A stretch of 7,930 nucleotides of DNA from Verrucomicrobiota bacterium (GCA_009908535.1 JAAAOD010000212.1:1-7930); one strand, 5' to 3'. Shown: positions 1-6,492, counted from the stretch's first letter. Numbers and translations are program-made. Notes: generated by a model from the letters alone, not told the origin.

Positions 1-1080
1 GAAAAGGGAATTGGCCGGGACGTTGACTTCCGTTCCGGCCAGCTCGGGATTCTCGGCCAGAGTGCCCTCGGGAAATTCGATGGTCGTGTCCTGCACCTGT
101 GAGACCTCCTGGAGGGTGCCGTTCACCACCAGGGGAAGATAGATTTCGCCGTTATCATTGGCGAGGTTTTCGGGATTGCCGGCCACCGCTTCCCATGTTT
201 TCCCGATGAAGGGATAGTAGTCGCCTTCGGGATACGTTCCGGTGACAAGGCGGCCGTCGATGTTCACGAAAAAGCGTCCGGCGGGGACCGGTTCGAGGCG
301 GAAGGTTCCGTCCGCCGCCGTCGTTGTCCGCGTGCGCTCTTCATCCCCGACCACTTCGATGATCACGTCCTGCAACGGAACGTTGTTGCCTTGCGCGTCG
401 GGTTCGGCCGCAAAGACTGTCCCGATCACGGCCGTTTCCGGAACCGGTGTGATGGAAGCGGTTTCAAAGTCAAAGACAAGGTCGCCCCCGACCTGCCCGT
501 CGCTGTCAAAATCCACGGGACGGCCGAGGTCGTCGACGACGCCCTCGCCTTTCAGCGTCACCCGCACCCGCGCGCTGTCGGGAAGATTCTCCAGATAAAA
601 GAGGCTCGCCTTCATCCGGTCCGAGGAGATTTCCACCCGGGAAAGAATTTTCTCGCCGGCGAAGGTGGCGTAAAAGTCGTTGGTATCGAGGACGACGGTG
701 TCCCCGAGAGGCAGGGAAAAGCGGACAACGGTTTCCCGGGTGAGGGCCACCCCGGCTTCGCCCGCTATCGGGGAGCTGCCGGACGGGCGCAGCAGGGGAA
801 TCGAGGCAATGCTGTCGCGCTCGAGGATCACCTCGATGAGCTTGTCCACGTCCTGCCGGTCAAGGCTGCCGTCCTCGTTGACATCAGCGAAGGGGTGCAG
901 CGTCGGGTGGAGGAATTCCTTCCGCTGCAAGTGATTCACGATCTTGGTGACGTCCCGAATGGTGTAGCGACCGTCCTGATCGAGATCTCCGATTTGTGTC
1001 GGAAGGGCTTCCACCCGCGCGCTCACCAGCAGCAACGGTCCCAGAAGCGCTAAAAGCAACCGCCTTGTCTTGTTCCTCAT
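1..1080 (-). CDS. Exported dockerin / Ig-like / carboxypeptidase-regulatory-like protein (3' end outside window)
   Basis: The frame is open without a stop from the ATG at 1080 to the window edge (360 codons), so the C-terminus is missing. Residues 1-25 form a signal peptide: an RNKTRR basic start, a Leu-rich core and a small-residue site near VEA. Residues 31-86 hold two complete dockerin-type F-hand calcium loops. Loop one is D32-x-D34-x-D36-G with D43 at position 12. Loop two is D66-x-N68-x-D70-G with D77 at position 12. Each is followed by a short helix (VTKIVNHL, VDKLIEVIL). About residues 95-200 resemble an SbsA-type Ig-like (Big_5) domain. About 205-270 resemble a carboxypeptidase-regulatory-like beta fold (AADGTFRLEPVPAGRF). 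The last part (YYPFIGKTWEAV, then EIYLPLV, QDTTIEFP, VPANSLF) recalls segments of very large surface proteins in Planctomycetes and Verrucomicrobia, so the full protein may be much longer. The dockerin follows the signal peptide directly, whereas clostridial cellulosome enzymes usually carry it at the C-terminus. It lies 44 bp downstream of the cohesin-like gene and probably shares its transcript. The ribosome-binding site is weak (AAGG about 9 nt upstream). No catalytic domain is visible. Confidence 0.85.
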   Translation of the reverse strand, partial: MRNKTRRLLLALLGPLLLVSARVEALPTQIGDLDQDGRYTIRDVTKIVNHLQRKEFLHPTLHPFADVNEDGSLDRQDVDKLIEVILERDSIASIPLLRPSGSSPIAGEAGVALTRETVVRFSLPLGDTVVLDTNDFYATFAGEKILSRVEISSDRMKASLFYLENLPDSARVRVTLKGEGVVDDLGRPVDFDSDGQVGGDLVFDFETASITPVPETAVIGTVFAAEPDAQGNNVPLQDVIIEVVGDEERTRTTTAADGTFRLEPVPAGRFFVNIDGRLVTGTYPEGDYYPFIGKTWEAVAGNPENLANDNGEIYLPLVVNGTLQEVSQVQDTTIEFPEGTLAENPELAGTEVNVPANSLF

Positions 1081-1124
1081 GCCTCAGCCTTGTTCGTTGG
1101 AAATTGGATCGATGCCGCCGCTTC

Positions 1125-2270
1125 CTAGTTGGCGGACCCTTGTAGTGAAGTTTCAATGTACATGAAACGGGAGCCGTCGCCGATCGGCTCCGGATCACGG
1201 TAGGTGCGCCGTACAACCCCGTCGTCGAGAGGCTGCTGCCCCATCAGGATCGCCGCCTGCGCCCCGCCCGCCGCCTGCGCGTCGACCCGGCTGGCCGCGT
1301 AGACCTCGAAATCGACATCGTCCGCGGAGGTCGGAAATTCGAAACTGACGCTGAGGTACCGTTCCCCCCCGACTTCCACAATGCTCGTCTGCAGGGGATG
1401 CCGCGTGTCCATGGCAAGGGGATTCAGGTTGGTCAGGTATTCGATTCCGTTGAGAATGCCGTCCCCGTCCGCATCGCCCGAAAAGCCGGCATAGGCGGGA
1501 TTGGAAAGCTGTTCCGCCGGAAACTGTTCCCGGGCCCAGTTGTCGAAGCGGGAAAGGACGTTCAGCATACGCCGCGCCTCCGACTCCACGCTCTCCGTGT
1601 TGGCCGCGACCACCGCCACTTCGTACCCCCCGCGCGCGTCCGGCGTCCATGTGAAGGAATACGGTCCGCTGGTACGGGTCGCCTCCAGTTCCCCGTCCAC
1701 GTAAAAGGAAACTTCGGCCAGATCCCCCGTCGCCGCGTAGGCGTCCGCCTCCACCACGACCGGCTGCCCGGCCTGGAATTCGTTCCCCGCTCCCGGGGCA
1801 AGAATGTCGACGTAGGGGGCAAGCGCAAAACGGCGGCTCAAGCCGCTCGCATCCGCCAGTTCAACCGCAAGGATTTCGATCCCCCGCTCGCCCTCGGCAA
1901 CCGTTTCCGTGAAGGAGAGGGGGATAGTCAGGACTTCCCCGCCCCGCAGGTCCCGGTTGTCGTCCGAAAAAATCACCACGCGGTGGCGACCGGCCTCCAC
2001 TTCGGAGGATTCGAGGCGGTAGGCGCTGGAACGGAAGCGTTCGGCCAGGGCCAGGCTTCCGGGAACCACCGTGTCAGGCGAATACCCCAGATCCAGTTGG
2101 ATCCCGACGATCGGCGTGTCCCCCAGCAGGGTGACCGGCGTCTCCGTCGCCTCCCCCGACGTTCCGCTGCTGCGGCCCACCCCGAGGACGGTTGCCGCAT
2201 CGACGACAACCGGAAATAACAGAAGGATACCCATGGTACCTTGAATTGCCCTTTTGACCGCTCCCAGCAT
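1125..2270 (-). CDS. Exported cohesin-like / bacterial Ig-domain protein with Asp-rich C-terminal segment
   Basis: The product has 381 residues. Residues 1-25 are a signal peptide (K6, R7, then a GILLLFPVVV core, cleavage after VDA). The ATG at 2270 is preferred over the internal Met13 because only the longer form has the positive n-region. Residues 26-152 look like a cohesin domain. The opening VLGVGRSSGTSGE is followed by TPVTLL, then VGIQLDLGYSPDTV, which matches the cohesin pattern of a G-x-x-G turn, a PV strand and a Y-x-P loop. Later strands are RVVIFSDDN and GGEVLTIPLSF. Residues 153-238 fit a Big_7-type Ig domain (VSFYVDGEL, GPYSFTWTP). Residues 241-284 (FDNWAREQFP, then GDADGDGILNGIEYLTNLNP) are a calcium-loop-like module common near the C-terminus of exported Verrucomicrobia proteins. 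The remaining roughly 95 residues are probably beta-rich. No enzyme motif is seen, so a structural or binding role outside the cytoplasm is inferred. A GGAGG lies 20 nt before the ATG, which is far for a classical Shine-Dalgarno site. The dockerin gene follows 44 bp downstream, making it the obvious candidate partner. Confidence 0.85.
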   Translation of the reverse strand: MLGAVKRAIQGTMGILLLFPVVVDAATVLGVGRSSGTSGEATETPVTLLGDTPIVGIQLDLGYSPDTVVPGSLALAERFRSSAYRLESSEVEAGRHRVVIFSDDNRDLRGGEVLTIPLSFTETVAEGERGIEILAVELADASGLSRRFALAPYVDILAPGAGNEFQAGQPVVVEADAYAATGDLAEVSFYVDGELEATRTSGPYSFTWTPDARGGYEVAVVAANTESVESEARRMLNVLSRFDNWAREQFPAEQLSNPAYAGFSGDADGDGILNGIEYLTNLNPLAMDTRHPLQTSIVEVGGERYLSVSFEFPTSADDVDFEVYAASRVDAQAAGGAQAAILMGQQPLDDGVVRRTYRDPEPIGDGSRFMYIETSLQGSAN

Positions 2271-2310
2271 AGCGTGGAGCGTCTTACCTTCCTCCCCCCG
2301 GGAAGAGCCA

Positions 2311-2395
2311 GCCTAGAAACATGGCTTACTGGTTTTAATAGACCTGCTTATATTAGAAGGTCATTGTATTACAAACCCTACCGTTACAAAAAGGC
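2311..2395 (-). promoter_or_regulatory. AT-rich promoter-like region upstream of the cohesin-like gene
   Basis: This stretch of the 180-bp gap is clearly more AT-rich than its surroundings. It contains several -10-like hexamers on the minus strand (TACAAT, TAATAT, TATTAA). The best pair by eye is TTGTAA, 15 bp, TACAAT; another is ATGACC, 18 bp, TATTAA. Neither is strong, so the exact start site is not called. An interrupted inverted repeat, GACCT at 2341-2345 and AGGTC at 2358-2362, lies across the candidate -10 elements and could be an operator. The inferred role is transcription of the cohesin and dockerin gene pair. Confidence 0.35.
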
Positions 2396-2425
2396 GACGG
2401 AGCGGTGGCTGACGGGTGCCGGAAC

Positions 2426-2441
2426 TCAGGTAAACACCTGA
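2426..2441 (-). terminator. Perfect 6-bp hairpin just after the small membrane-protein gene
   Basis: TCAGGT and ACCTGA form a perfect 6-bp stem around a 4-nt loop, starting 10 nt after the stop codon of the gene ending at 2451. On the minus strand it is not followed directly by a T-run. The nearest is TTTTT about 35 nt further on (near 2390). It could be a weak terminator or an RNA 3'-end stabiliser. It is not a textbook intrinsic terminator. Confidence 0.3.
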
Positions 2442-2450
2442 TCTGCGGGA

Positions 2451-2936
2451 TCAGCGGCGCAGCGGAACCCCTGTATAATCGGCGAGGGTTTCCCCCAGGC
2501 GCTTGGCCTCCCCGGGCTCCTCAAGGCGGAGAAAGATCTTCTCCGCGCCCCCTTCCATTTGAAGGAGGAGTTTATAAACGTACCGTTTTTTGGCCTGGTT
2601 TTTCCAATAGACCCGCTCGCGGAGAAGGACAGCGGCGAGGTCAGCGGGATCATAGACGACGGGCTTCCCCCAATAGACCGGCCCGTGGCGGACGGTAATG
2701 GCGTCGGAGCTGATCCGGATGAAGGTCGAATTGCGAAGGTAGGCGATGGCGGCATAGAGGGAAGCCAGCCCGATGGCAACGAAGAGGAGGCTGAAAAGGA
2801 CGAACTGCAAGATCTGGGGCGGCGTGCCCTCGGCAAGGATAACGAAAGCAAATCCGACAATAAAGGCATTCCACGCGAGGGCGAAGACCAGCAGGGTGAC
2901 GGTCCCGGCCCCAAACCAACGGTACCGGATTTCCAT
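2451..2936 (-). CDS. Small two-helix membrane protein with PH-like cytosolic tail, function unknown
   Basis: The product has 161 residues. The frame extends further upstream, but the ATG at 2936 is chosen because a good Shine-Dalgarno sequence (AAGGAG at 2947-2942) lies 5 nt before it, and because the hydrophobic part begins right after it. Two transmembrane helices are visible, at about residues 9-35 and 41-66. The rest (67-161) is soluble. The pattern there (NSTFIRISSDAITVRHGPVYWGK, split as N-x-T-x-I at 69-73 and RHGP at 83-86, then Asp-rich PADLAAV and a final EAKRLGETLADYTGV helix) resembles a widespread uncharacterised family with a small PH-like beta-barrel after two membrane helices. 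I know no established function. It lies 160 bp downstream of the ABC exporter gene on the same strand, so co-transcription is possible but not shown. Confidence 0.75.
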   Translation of the reverse strand: MEIRYRWFGAGTVTLLVFALAWNAFIVGFAFVILAEGTPPQILQFVLFSLLFVAIGLASLYAAIAYLRNSTFIRISSDAITVRHGPVYWGKPVVYDPADLAAVLLRERVYWKNQAKKRYVYKLLLQMEGGAEKIFLRLEEPGEAKRLGETLADYTGVPLRR

Positions 2937-2941
2937 GCTCT

Positions 2942-2947
2942 CTCCTT
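2942..2947 (-). promoter_or_regulatory. Shine-Dalgarno site that fixes the start of the small membrane-protein gene
   Basis: On the minus strand AAGGAG lies 5 nt before the ATG at 2936. It is one of the two clear ribosome-binding sites in the window. It argues against the longer in-frame starts upstream, which would cover the whole 160-bp gap and run into the exporter gene. Confidence 0.65.
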
Positions 2948-3096
2948 TTTCCGCAAAGTGCAGTTTTCCGGCCATTGCGCGAAAAGTAGGACCAAAGCAG
3001 CATCCCCGGCAATTAGAATCCGGCAGATTCCGCAGATCTGGCGCGAATGGATCCGCCATCAGGAAAGCGTGGTTTGGAAAGCGAAGGCGAGGATGG

Positions 3097-4845
3097 TCAG
3101 GCCTCCCCCTGGGCCGTGAGAAGACTGTGGAAGGCCCCGCCTTCGCGCCGGGCGAGTTCCTGGTAGGGCCCCGATTCGACCATGCGTCCGTGCGAGAGCA
3201 CGACAATGCGGTCGGCCCGCCGTACCGTGCTCAGCCGATGGGCGATGGTGAGGGTGGTCCGGTTCTTTGCGAGGCGGTTCAGGGCCTCCTGCACGAGGGT
3301 CTCGCTCTCATAATCAAGGGCACTGGTGGCCTCGTCGAGGATGAGGATTTTCGGGTCGCGCAACAGGGCCCGGGCGATGGCGATCCGCTGTCGTTGGCCC
3401 CCCGAAAGGCTGACCCCGCGTTCGCCCACCTTCGTATCGAGCCCCTCGGGCAATTGCTCGATGAACTCCATCGCATTGGCCAGGCGCGCCGCTTCGACCA
3501 CTTCGTTATTCGTCGCCTCCGGGCGACCGAAACGGATGTTGTCGAACAAGGTTCCGGAAAGGAGGATGTTATCCTGCATAACGATCGCCGAATTGCGCCG
3601 CAGGTAGCGCATACCAAGCCGCTCCTGCGGGACGCCGTCGATGCGGATCACGCCCTCCGAGGGGGCATAAAGACCGAGAAGGAGGTTCACGGTGGTGCTT
3701 TTCCCCGAGCCGCTCGGACCGACAAAGGCGACATGCTCACCGGGTTCGATGGTCAGGTCGAGGTCGTGGAGGACCAGTTCCTCCTTCTCAGGGTAATGAA
3801 AACGGACGTGCTCAAATTCAATCTTTCCCCGCAGGGGCGAAGGTTTCTCCTTTCCCTGCCATTTCTCCACGTAGCCGGAATCCATGACTTCCTTGATGCT
3901 CTGGTAACTCTCGCTTCCCAGCAGGTACTGAATGCTTACCTGCGTGTAGAGGTTGATGGGATTGAGAATGACCGGCAGCGCGCTGACCAGGGCAATGATC
4001 GCACCGATCGTCAGTACTCCCTGAATGGCGAGAAATCCTCCGAAGGCCACCGCGAGGAGGTTCAGCCCGGTGAACATCATGAAGACCATGACATTCATCG
4101 ATTGGTTCACCATCATCTGCTGCTGCCGCGAAGCGGAATAATCATCGCTGACATTCTCCATGTTCCCGCGCACTTCCGGCTCCTGGCCGAAACCGCGGAC
4201 CAGTTTGATGGCGGAGATGAATTCGCTCGCCTGCCCCGTGAGGCGTTCGCGGGCGAGCCGCACTGCCCGGTTACTGCGGCGGATGCGCTTGAAGTAACTG
4301 ATGCGGACGATCGCGAAGACCGGCACCGTGAGGAGGACAAAGGCCGTCAGCCATGGATCGACCCAGGTTAGGACAAGGGTAAGGGCAAGGGCGCGCACGG
4401 TTTCCGGGATGACGTTGAAGAGAATCGGAATCATGGCCCCCTCAATGTGCTGGGTATCGAATGCGTATTTGCTCAGGAGGCGTCCCGTCTGCGTCTTGTC
4501 GAGAAAGCCGAAGTGCATGAACTGCAGCTTCTGGAAAATACGCGCCCGCATCGCCCGCATCATCACCTGCAGGTTGCTCGAGAGCTCCTTCAAGGCGATG
4601 CGCATGGCACCGTAATGAATGAGAAGGAGCAGCAACCCGTAGCAGGTATACAAACACATCCCCGCGTAATCCCTGTTCGGGATGGAACGATCCACGATCC
4701 GCTGCGTGATGACCGGGAAGGGGACCGTGACAAGAATACTGAGAATCCGCCAGGAGAGGTAGGCAGCAAGCACCCGGGTGTGGCGGAGCATGTAGCGGAG
4801 GAGATTGGGAGGATCGAAGGGTTTGTGGAAAAGCTCGGGTTTCAT
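3097..4845 (-). CDS. ABC exporter half-transporter (fused transmembrane and ATPase domains)
   Basis: From the ATG at 4845 the product has 582 residues, normal for an MsbA/LmrA-type half-transporter that works as a dimer in the inner membrane. An N-terminal six-helix exporter domain (about residues 20-330) includes a WRILSILVTVPFPVITQRIVD first helix region (split: WRILSILVTV, then PFPVITQRIVD) and the coupling segment FGFLDKTQTGRLLSK. The ATPase domain (about 350-575) is intact. It has Walker A GPSGSGKST (376-384), a Q-loop in IVMQDN, signature LSGGQ (480-484), Walker B ILILDE with D504 and catalytic E505, a D-loop SALD, and the H-loop His536 in TIAHRLST. The substrate cannot be told from sequence; lipids, peptides or drugs are all possible. 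The start is uncertain. There is no Shine-Dalgarno before 4845, a hairpin lies just upstream, and the frame stays open to a GTG at 4956 (619 residues), but that extra stretch does not look like a conserved exporter N-terminus. Confidence 0.93.
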   Translation of the reverse strand: MKPELFHKPFDPPNLLRYMLRHTRVLAAYLSWRILSILVTVPFPVITQRIVDRSIPNRDYAGMCLYTCYGLLLLLIHYGAMRIALKELSSNLQVMMRAMRARIFQKLQFMHFGFLDKTQTGRLLSKYAFDTQHIEGAMIPILFNVIPETVRALALTLVLTWVDPWLTAFVLLTVPVFAIVRISYFKRIRRSNRAVRLARERLTGQASEFISAIKLVRGFGQEPEVRGNMENVSDDYSASRQQQMMVNQSMNVMVFMMFTGLNLLAVAFGGFLAIQGVLTIGAIIALVSALPVILNPINLYTQVSIQYLLGSESYQSIKEVMDSGYVEKWQGKEKPSPLRGKIEFEHVRFHYPEKEELVLHDLDLTIEPGEHVAFVGPSGSGKSTTVNLLLGLYAPSEGVIRIDGVPQERLGMRYLRRNSAIVMQDNILLSGTLFDNIRFGRPEATNNEVVEAARLANAMEFIEQLPEGLDTKVGERGVSLSGGQRQRIAIARALLRDPKILILDEATSALDYESETLVQEALNRLAKNRTTLTIAHRLSTVRRADRIVVLSHGRMVESGPYQELARREGGAFHSLLTAQGEA

Positions 4846-4856
4846 AAGGAAGCGGA

Positions 4857-4873
4857 ACCGGATAGGATCCGGT
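4857..4873. repeat. Perfect 7-3-7 inverted repeat 11 bp upstream of the ABC exporter start
   Basis: ACCGGAT and ATCCGGT flank a 3-nt spacer, so the mRNA could fold into a tight GC-containing hairpin just before the chosen ATG at 4845. No ribosome-binding site is visible between the hairpin and the ATG. If translation starts at the upstream GTG (4956) instead, the repeat is simply coding. It could affect translation initiation, act as an operator, or be chance. The remaining gap back to 5010 also holds AACCGTT and AACGGTT as a looser 7-bp inverted pair. No T-rich terminator follows the oxidoreductase gene. Confidence 0.4.
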
Positions 4874-5010
4874 GACGGTCTTTCCTTTGTGAACCTGCCG
4901 GCGGGAAGATTCCAGAACCGTTTGCCGAAATCTTGCCCGCCAACGGTTGCCGGCACGAAGTCGTCAGACTTTGGAAGTAGCCGGCGTTGGCCGTCGACAG
5001 GCCCGCGGCC

Positions 5011-6330
5011 CTACAGGTCCACCAGCTCCCGCGTCCGCACCGGCCGCCCGGTGGCGAAGGACTGGTTGGCGGCGATTCCGGTGAGGATGGACCAGGCGCC
5101 CTCCTCGTGGCCGGCGGCGCGCTTGAGGGGATCGCGCTTTTTCCGGGAGGCAAAGATATCCTCGAGCAGAGGTCCGTCTCCTCCGCCGTGGCCACCGACG
5201 GCCTCCGGGGGTTCCACAACGTAGGGGGCGGCCCAATGGGGAAAGACCGTAATCTTGTCCGGTGTCGCCACGGAGAGCCCACCCTCCGCTTCTCGTCCGC
5301 TGACGTAAGAGCTTTCCACTTCCTTCAACTCGATGCGTCCCCTCGTCCCGGTGAAATTAACCACGTAGCCCTCCCATGGCTGGTAGGCGCACAGGGAATA
5401 GGACATCTGGGCGCCGCTGGCGTAGCGGACGACCACGTTCATCGTGTCCTCGATGGAAATGCCATCTCCGAAGACGGACTGGTCGCGCCGGTATCCATCC
5501 TCGCTTTCCGCCTCGAGGTAGCCCCTGCGCAGCATTGCATTGCCGGAAAGGTCGAGGGCAAAAGGGTCCTCCTTCGCGTTCGGATGGCCGGTTCCGCGGT
5601 CATAGAAGGCCTCGACACCGCGTTCCTCGGCATTGGCGCGGCCGTAAAAAGCCAGCGACCCGAGGCCGAAGACCAGCTCCGGGGTCGAGTCGATCCACCA
5701 GTTGACGAGGTCGAAATGGTGCGTCGCCTTGTGCACCATGAGGCCGCCTGAATTGATCTTGTCCCGGTGCCAGCGGCGGAAGTAATCGGCCCCGTGCACC
5801 GTATCGAGCAGCCACTCGAAGTGGACCTGCCGGATGTCGCCGATGACTCCGTCGCGGATCAATTCGCGGACCTTCGCCCGCACCGGGGAATAACGGTAAT
5901 TGAAGGTCACCCGCAGCTTCCGCCCGGTCCGTTTGACAGTATCCAGGATGGCCTGGCACTTTTCCGCGTCCACCGTCATCGGCTTTTCCGTAACGACATC
6001 ACACCCCAGTTCCATCGCCCGGAGTATGTACTTGTGATGGGTGCGGTCCACGGTCGTGACGATGACGACATCCGGCCCCGCCTCCGCCACCATCCTGTCG
6101 AAATCGCGCGGCCGGTACCCGGGCAGCTCCCGGTTGCCGATTTCCTCCGCATATATTTCCTTCGCGAGCTCCATCCGCCTGGGGTTGAGGTCGCACAGGG
6201 CGACGAGGGAACTGTTGCTGGTGTAGGTTTTCAGGATGGCATCGAGGTACATCTGCGCCCGTGCGCCCGTCCCTACCAGCGCATAGCGCGTTTTTCCGTC
6301 AGTCCCGCTTTTCTTCCCCGGGGTGTCCAT
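5011..6330 (-). CDS. Gfo/Idh/MocA-family NAD(P)-dependent oxidoreductase
   Basis: From the ATG at 6330 the product has 439 residues. It is probably cytoplasmic, as no signal peptide is seen. The N-terminal Rossmann domain begins YALVGTGARA (glycine motif at 20-25). D47 at the end of the second strand (ALCDLN) is the likely cofactor-ribose contact, and the family's EKP motif is at 115-117. The C-terminal alpha/beta domain contains HKATHHFD (200-207), including the usual catalytic-region histidines, then NWWIDSTPELV. A late GGHGGGD motif is typical of a longer subfamily, which explains why it exceeds the more usual 330-370 residues. Such enzymes oxidise or epimerise sugars, sugar acids or inositols, or cleave glycosides by an NAD-dependent route. 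The exact substrate is unknown. It is divergent from a LacZ-type beta-galactosidase across 167 bp containing a LacI-like operator, so a role in using a galactoside-derived sugar is inferred. A GGAGG (6350-6354) lies 19 nt before the ATG. The frame remains open to 6435, but the added residues do not look conserved. Confidence 0.92.
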   Translation of the reverse strand: MDTPGKKSGTDGKTRYALVGTGARAQMYLDAILKTYTSNSSLVALCDLNPRRMELAKEIYAEEIGNRELPGYRPRDFDRMVAEAGPDVVIVTTVDRTHHKYILRAMELGCDVVTEKPMTVDAEKCQAILDTVKRTGRKLRVTFNYRYSPVRAKVRELIRDGVIGDIRQVHFEWLLDTVHGADYFRRWHRDKINSGGLMVHKATHHFDLVNWWIDSTPELVFGLGSLAFYGRANAEERGVEAFYDRGTGHPNAKEDPFALDLSGNAMLRRGYLEAESEDGYRRDQSVFGDGISIEDTMNVVVRYASGAQMSYSLCAYQPWEGYVVNFTGTRGRIELKEVESSYVSGREAEGGLSVATPDKITVFPHWAAPYVVEPPEAVGGHGGGDGPLLEDIFASRKKRDPLKRAAGHEEGAWSILTGIAANQSFATGRPVRTRELVDL

Positions 6331-6380
6331 GACGGCGAGGTTGGCACATCCTCCGGACGATTCAAGCCCTTCCCCCCGAG

Positions 6381-6394
6381 CGGAAGCGATTGCA
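6381..6394. promoter_or_regulatory. LacI-family operator-like site between oxidoreductase and beta-galactosidase genes
   Basis: The 14-mer CGGAAGCGATTGCA fits the LacI/GalR-family operator pattern TGnAAnCGnTTnCA at nine of its ten fixed positions; only the first T is replaced by C. It has the central CG step typical of these sites. It lies 51 bp upstream of the oxidoreductase ATG, downstream of that gene's candidate promoter, where a bound repressor would block it. It is also just upstream of the candidate promoter for the beta-galactosidase. No regulator gene is in the window. Confidence 0.5.
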
Positions 6395-6406
6395 GGGCAA
6401 AAGCGG

Positions 6407-6421
6407 CGAAAGAAGCTTTCG
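6407..6421. repeat. Perfect inverted repeat CGAAAG-AAG-CTTTCG in the divergent control region
   Basis: Six bases each side of a 3-nt spacer are exactly complementary. An imperfect continuation (CGGC on the left, GCCG after two extra bases on the right) lengthens the symmetry. It lies 13 bp from the LacI-like site and overlaps the candidate -35 element of the beta-galactosidase promoter, so it could be a second operator. It is too far from any stop codon to be a sensible terminator. Confidence 0.4.
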
Positions 6422-6466
6422 TTGCCGGACGGCATTCCCTATACCTCGCGTTCCTATGCCTCGAAA
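6417..6466. promoter_or_regulatory. Candidate overlapping divergent promoters sharing one TATA core
   Basis: On the plus strand TTTCGT (6417-6422), a 17-bp spacer and TATACC (6440-6445) point toward the beta-galactosidase. On the minus strand TTTCGA (6466-6461), a 17-bp spacer and TATAGG (6443-6438) point toward the oxidoreductase. The two -10 elements overlap on the same TATA. The -35 matches to the sigma-70 consensus are poor, so this is a suggestion only. It would give leaders of roughly 45 nt for the beta-galactosidase and 100 nt for the oxidoreductase. Confidence 0.3.
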
Positions 6467-6486
6467 GGAGCCTGTACCCGCCCGCG

Positions 6487-6492
6487 GGGGAG
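6487..6492 (+). promoter_or_regulatory. Shine-Dalgarno site supporting the upstream beta-galactosidase start
   Basis: GGGGAG lies 5 nt before the ATG at 6498. The later in-frame ATGs at 6543 and 6558 have no such site, which helps decide the start of the beta-galactosidase. Confidence 0.55.

Noticed and set aside
1398..2219. A 273-codon plus-strand frame opposite the cohesin-like gene
   Set aside because: Its composition is Arg/Pro/Gly-rich with no domain or ribosome-binding site. The minus-strand gene has a signal peptide and coherent domains.
2937..3206. N-terminal extension of the small membrane protein through the 160-bp gap and into the exporter gene
   Set aside because: A strong Shine-Dalgarno points to the ATG at 2936, and the added residues are not hydrophobic or conserved-looking and overlap the exporter.
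2773..4371. A 532-codon open frame on the plus strand, opposite the ABC exporter
   Set aside because: It lies antisense to a gene with all ABC motifs intact, and its translation shows no recognisable domain. It is a by-product of GC-rich codon use on the other strand.
4989..5010. GGCCG/CGGCC pairing just after the oxidoreductase stop as an intrinsic terminator
   Set aside because: The stem is only 5 bp with a 12-nt loop, and no T-run follows on the minus strand.
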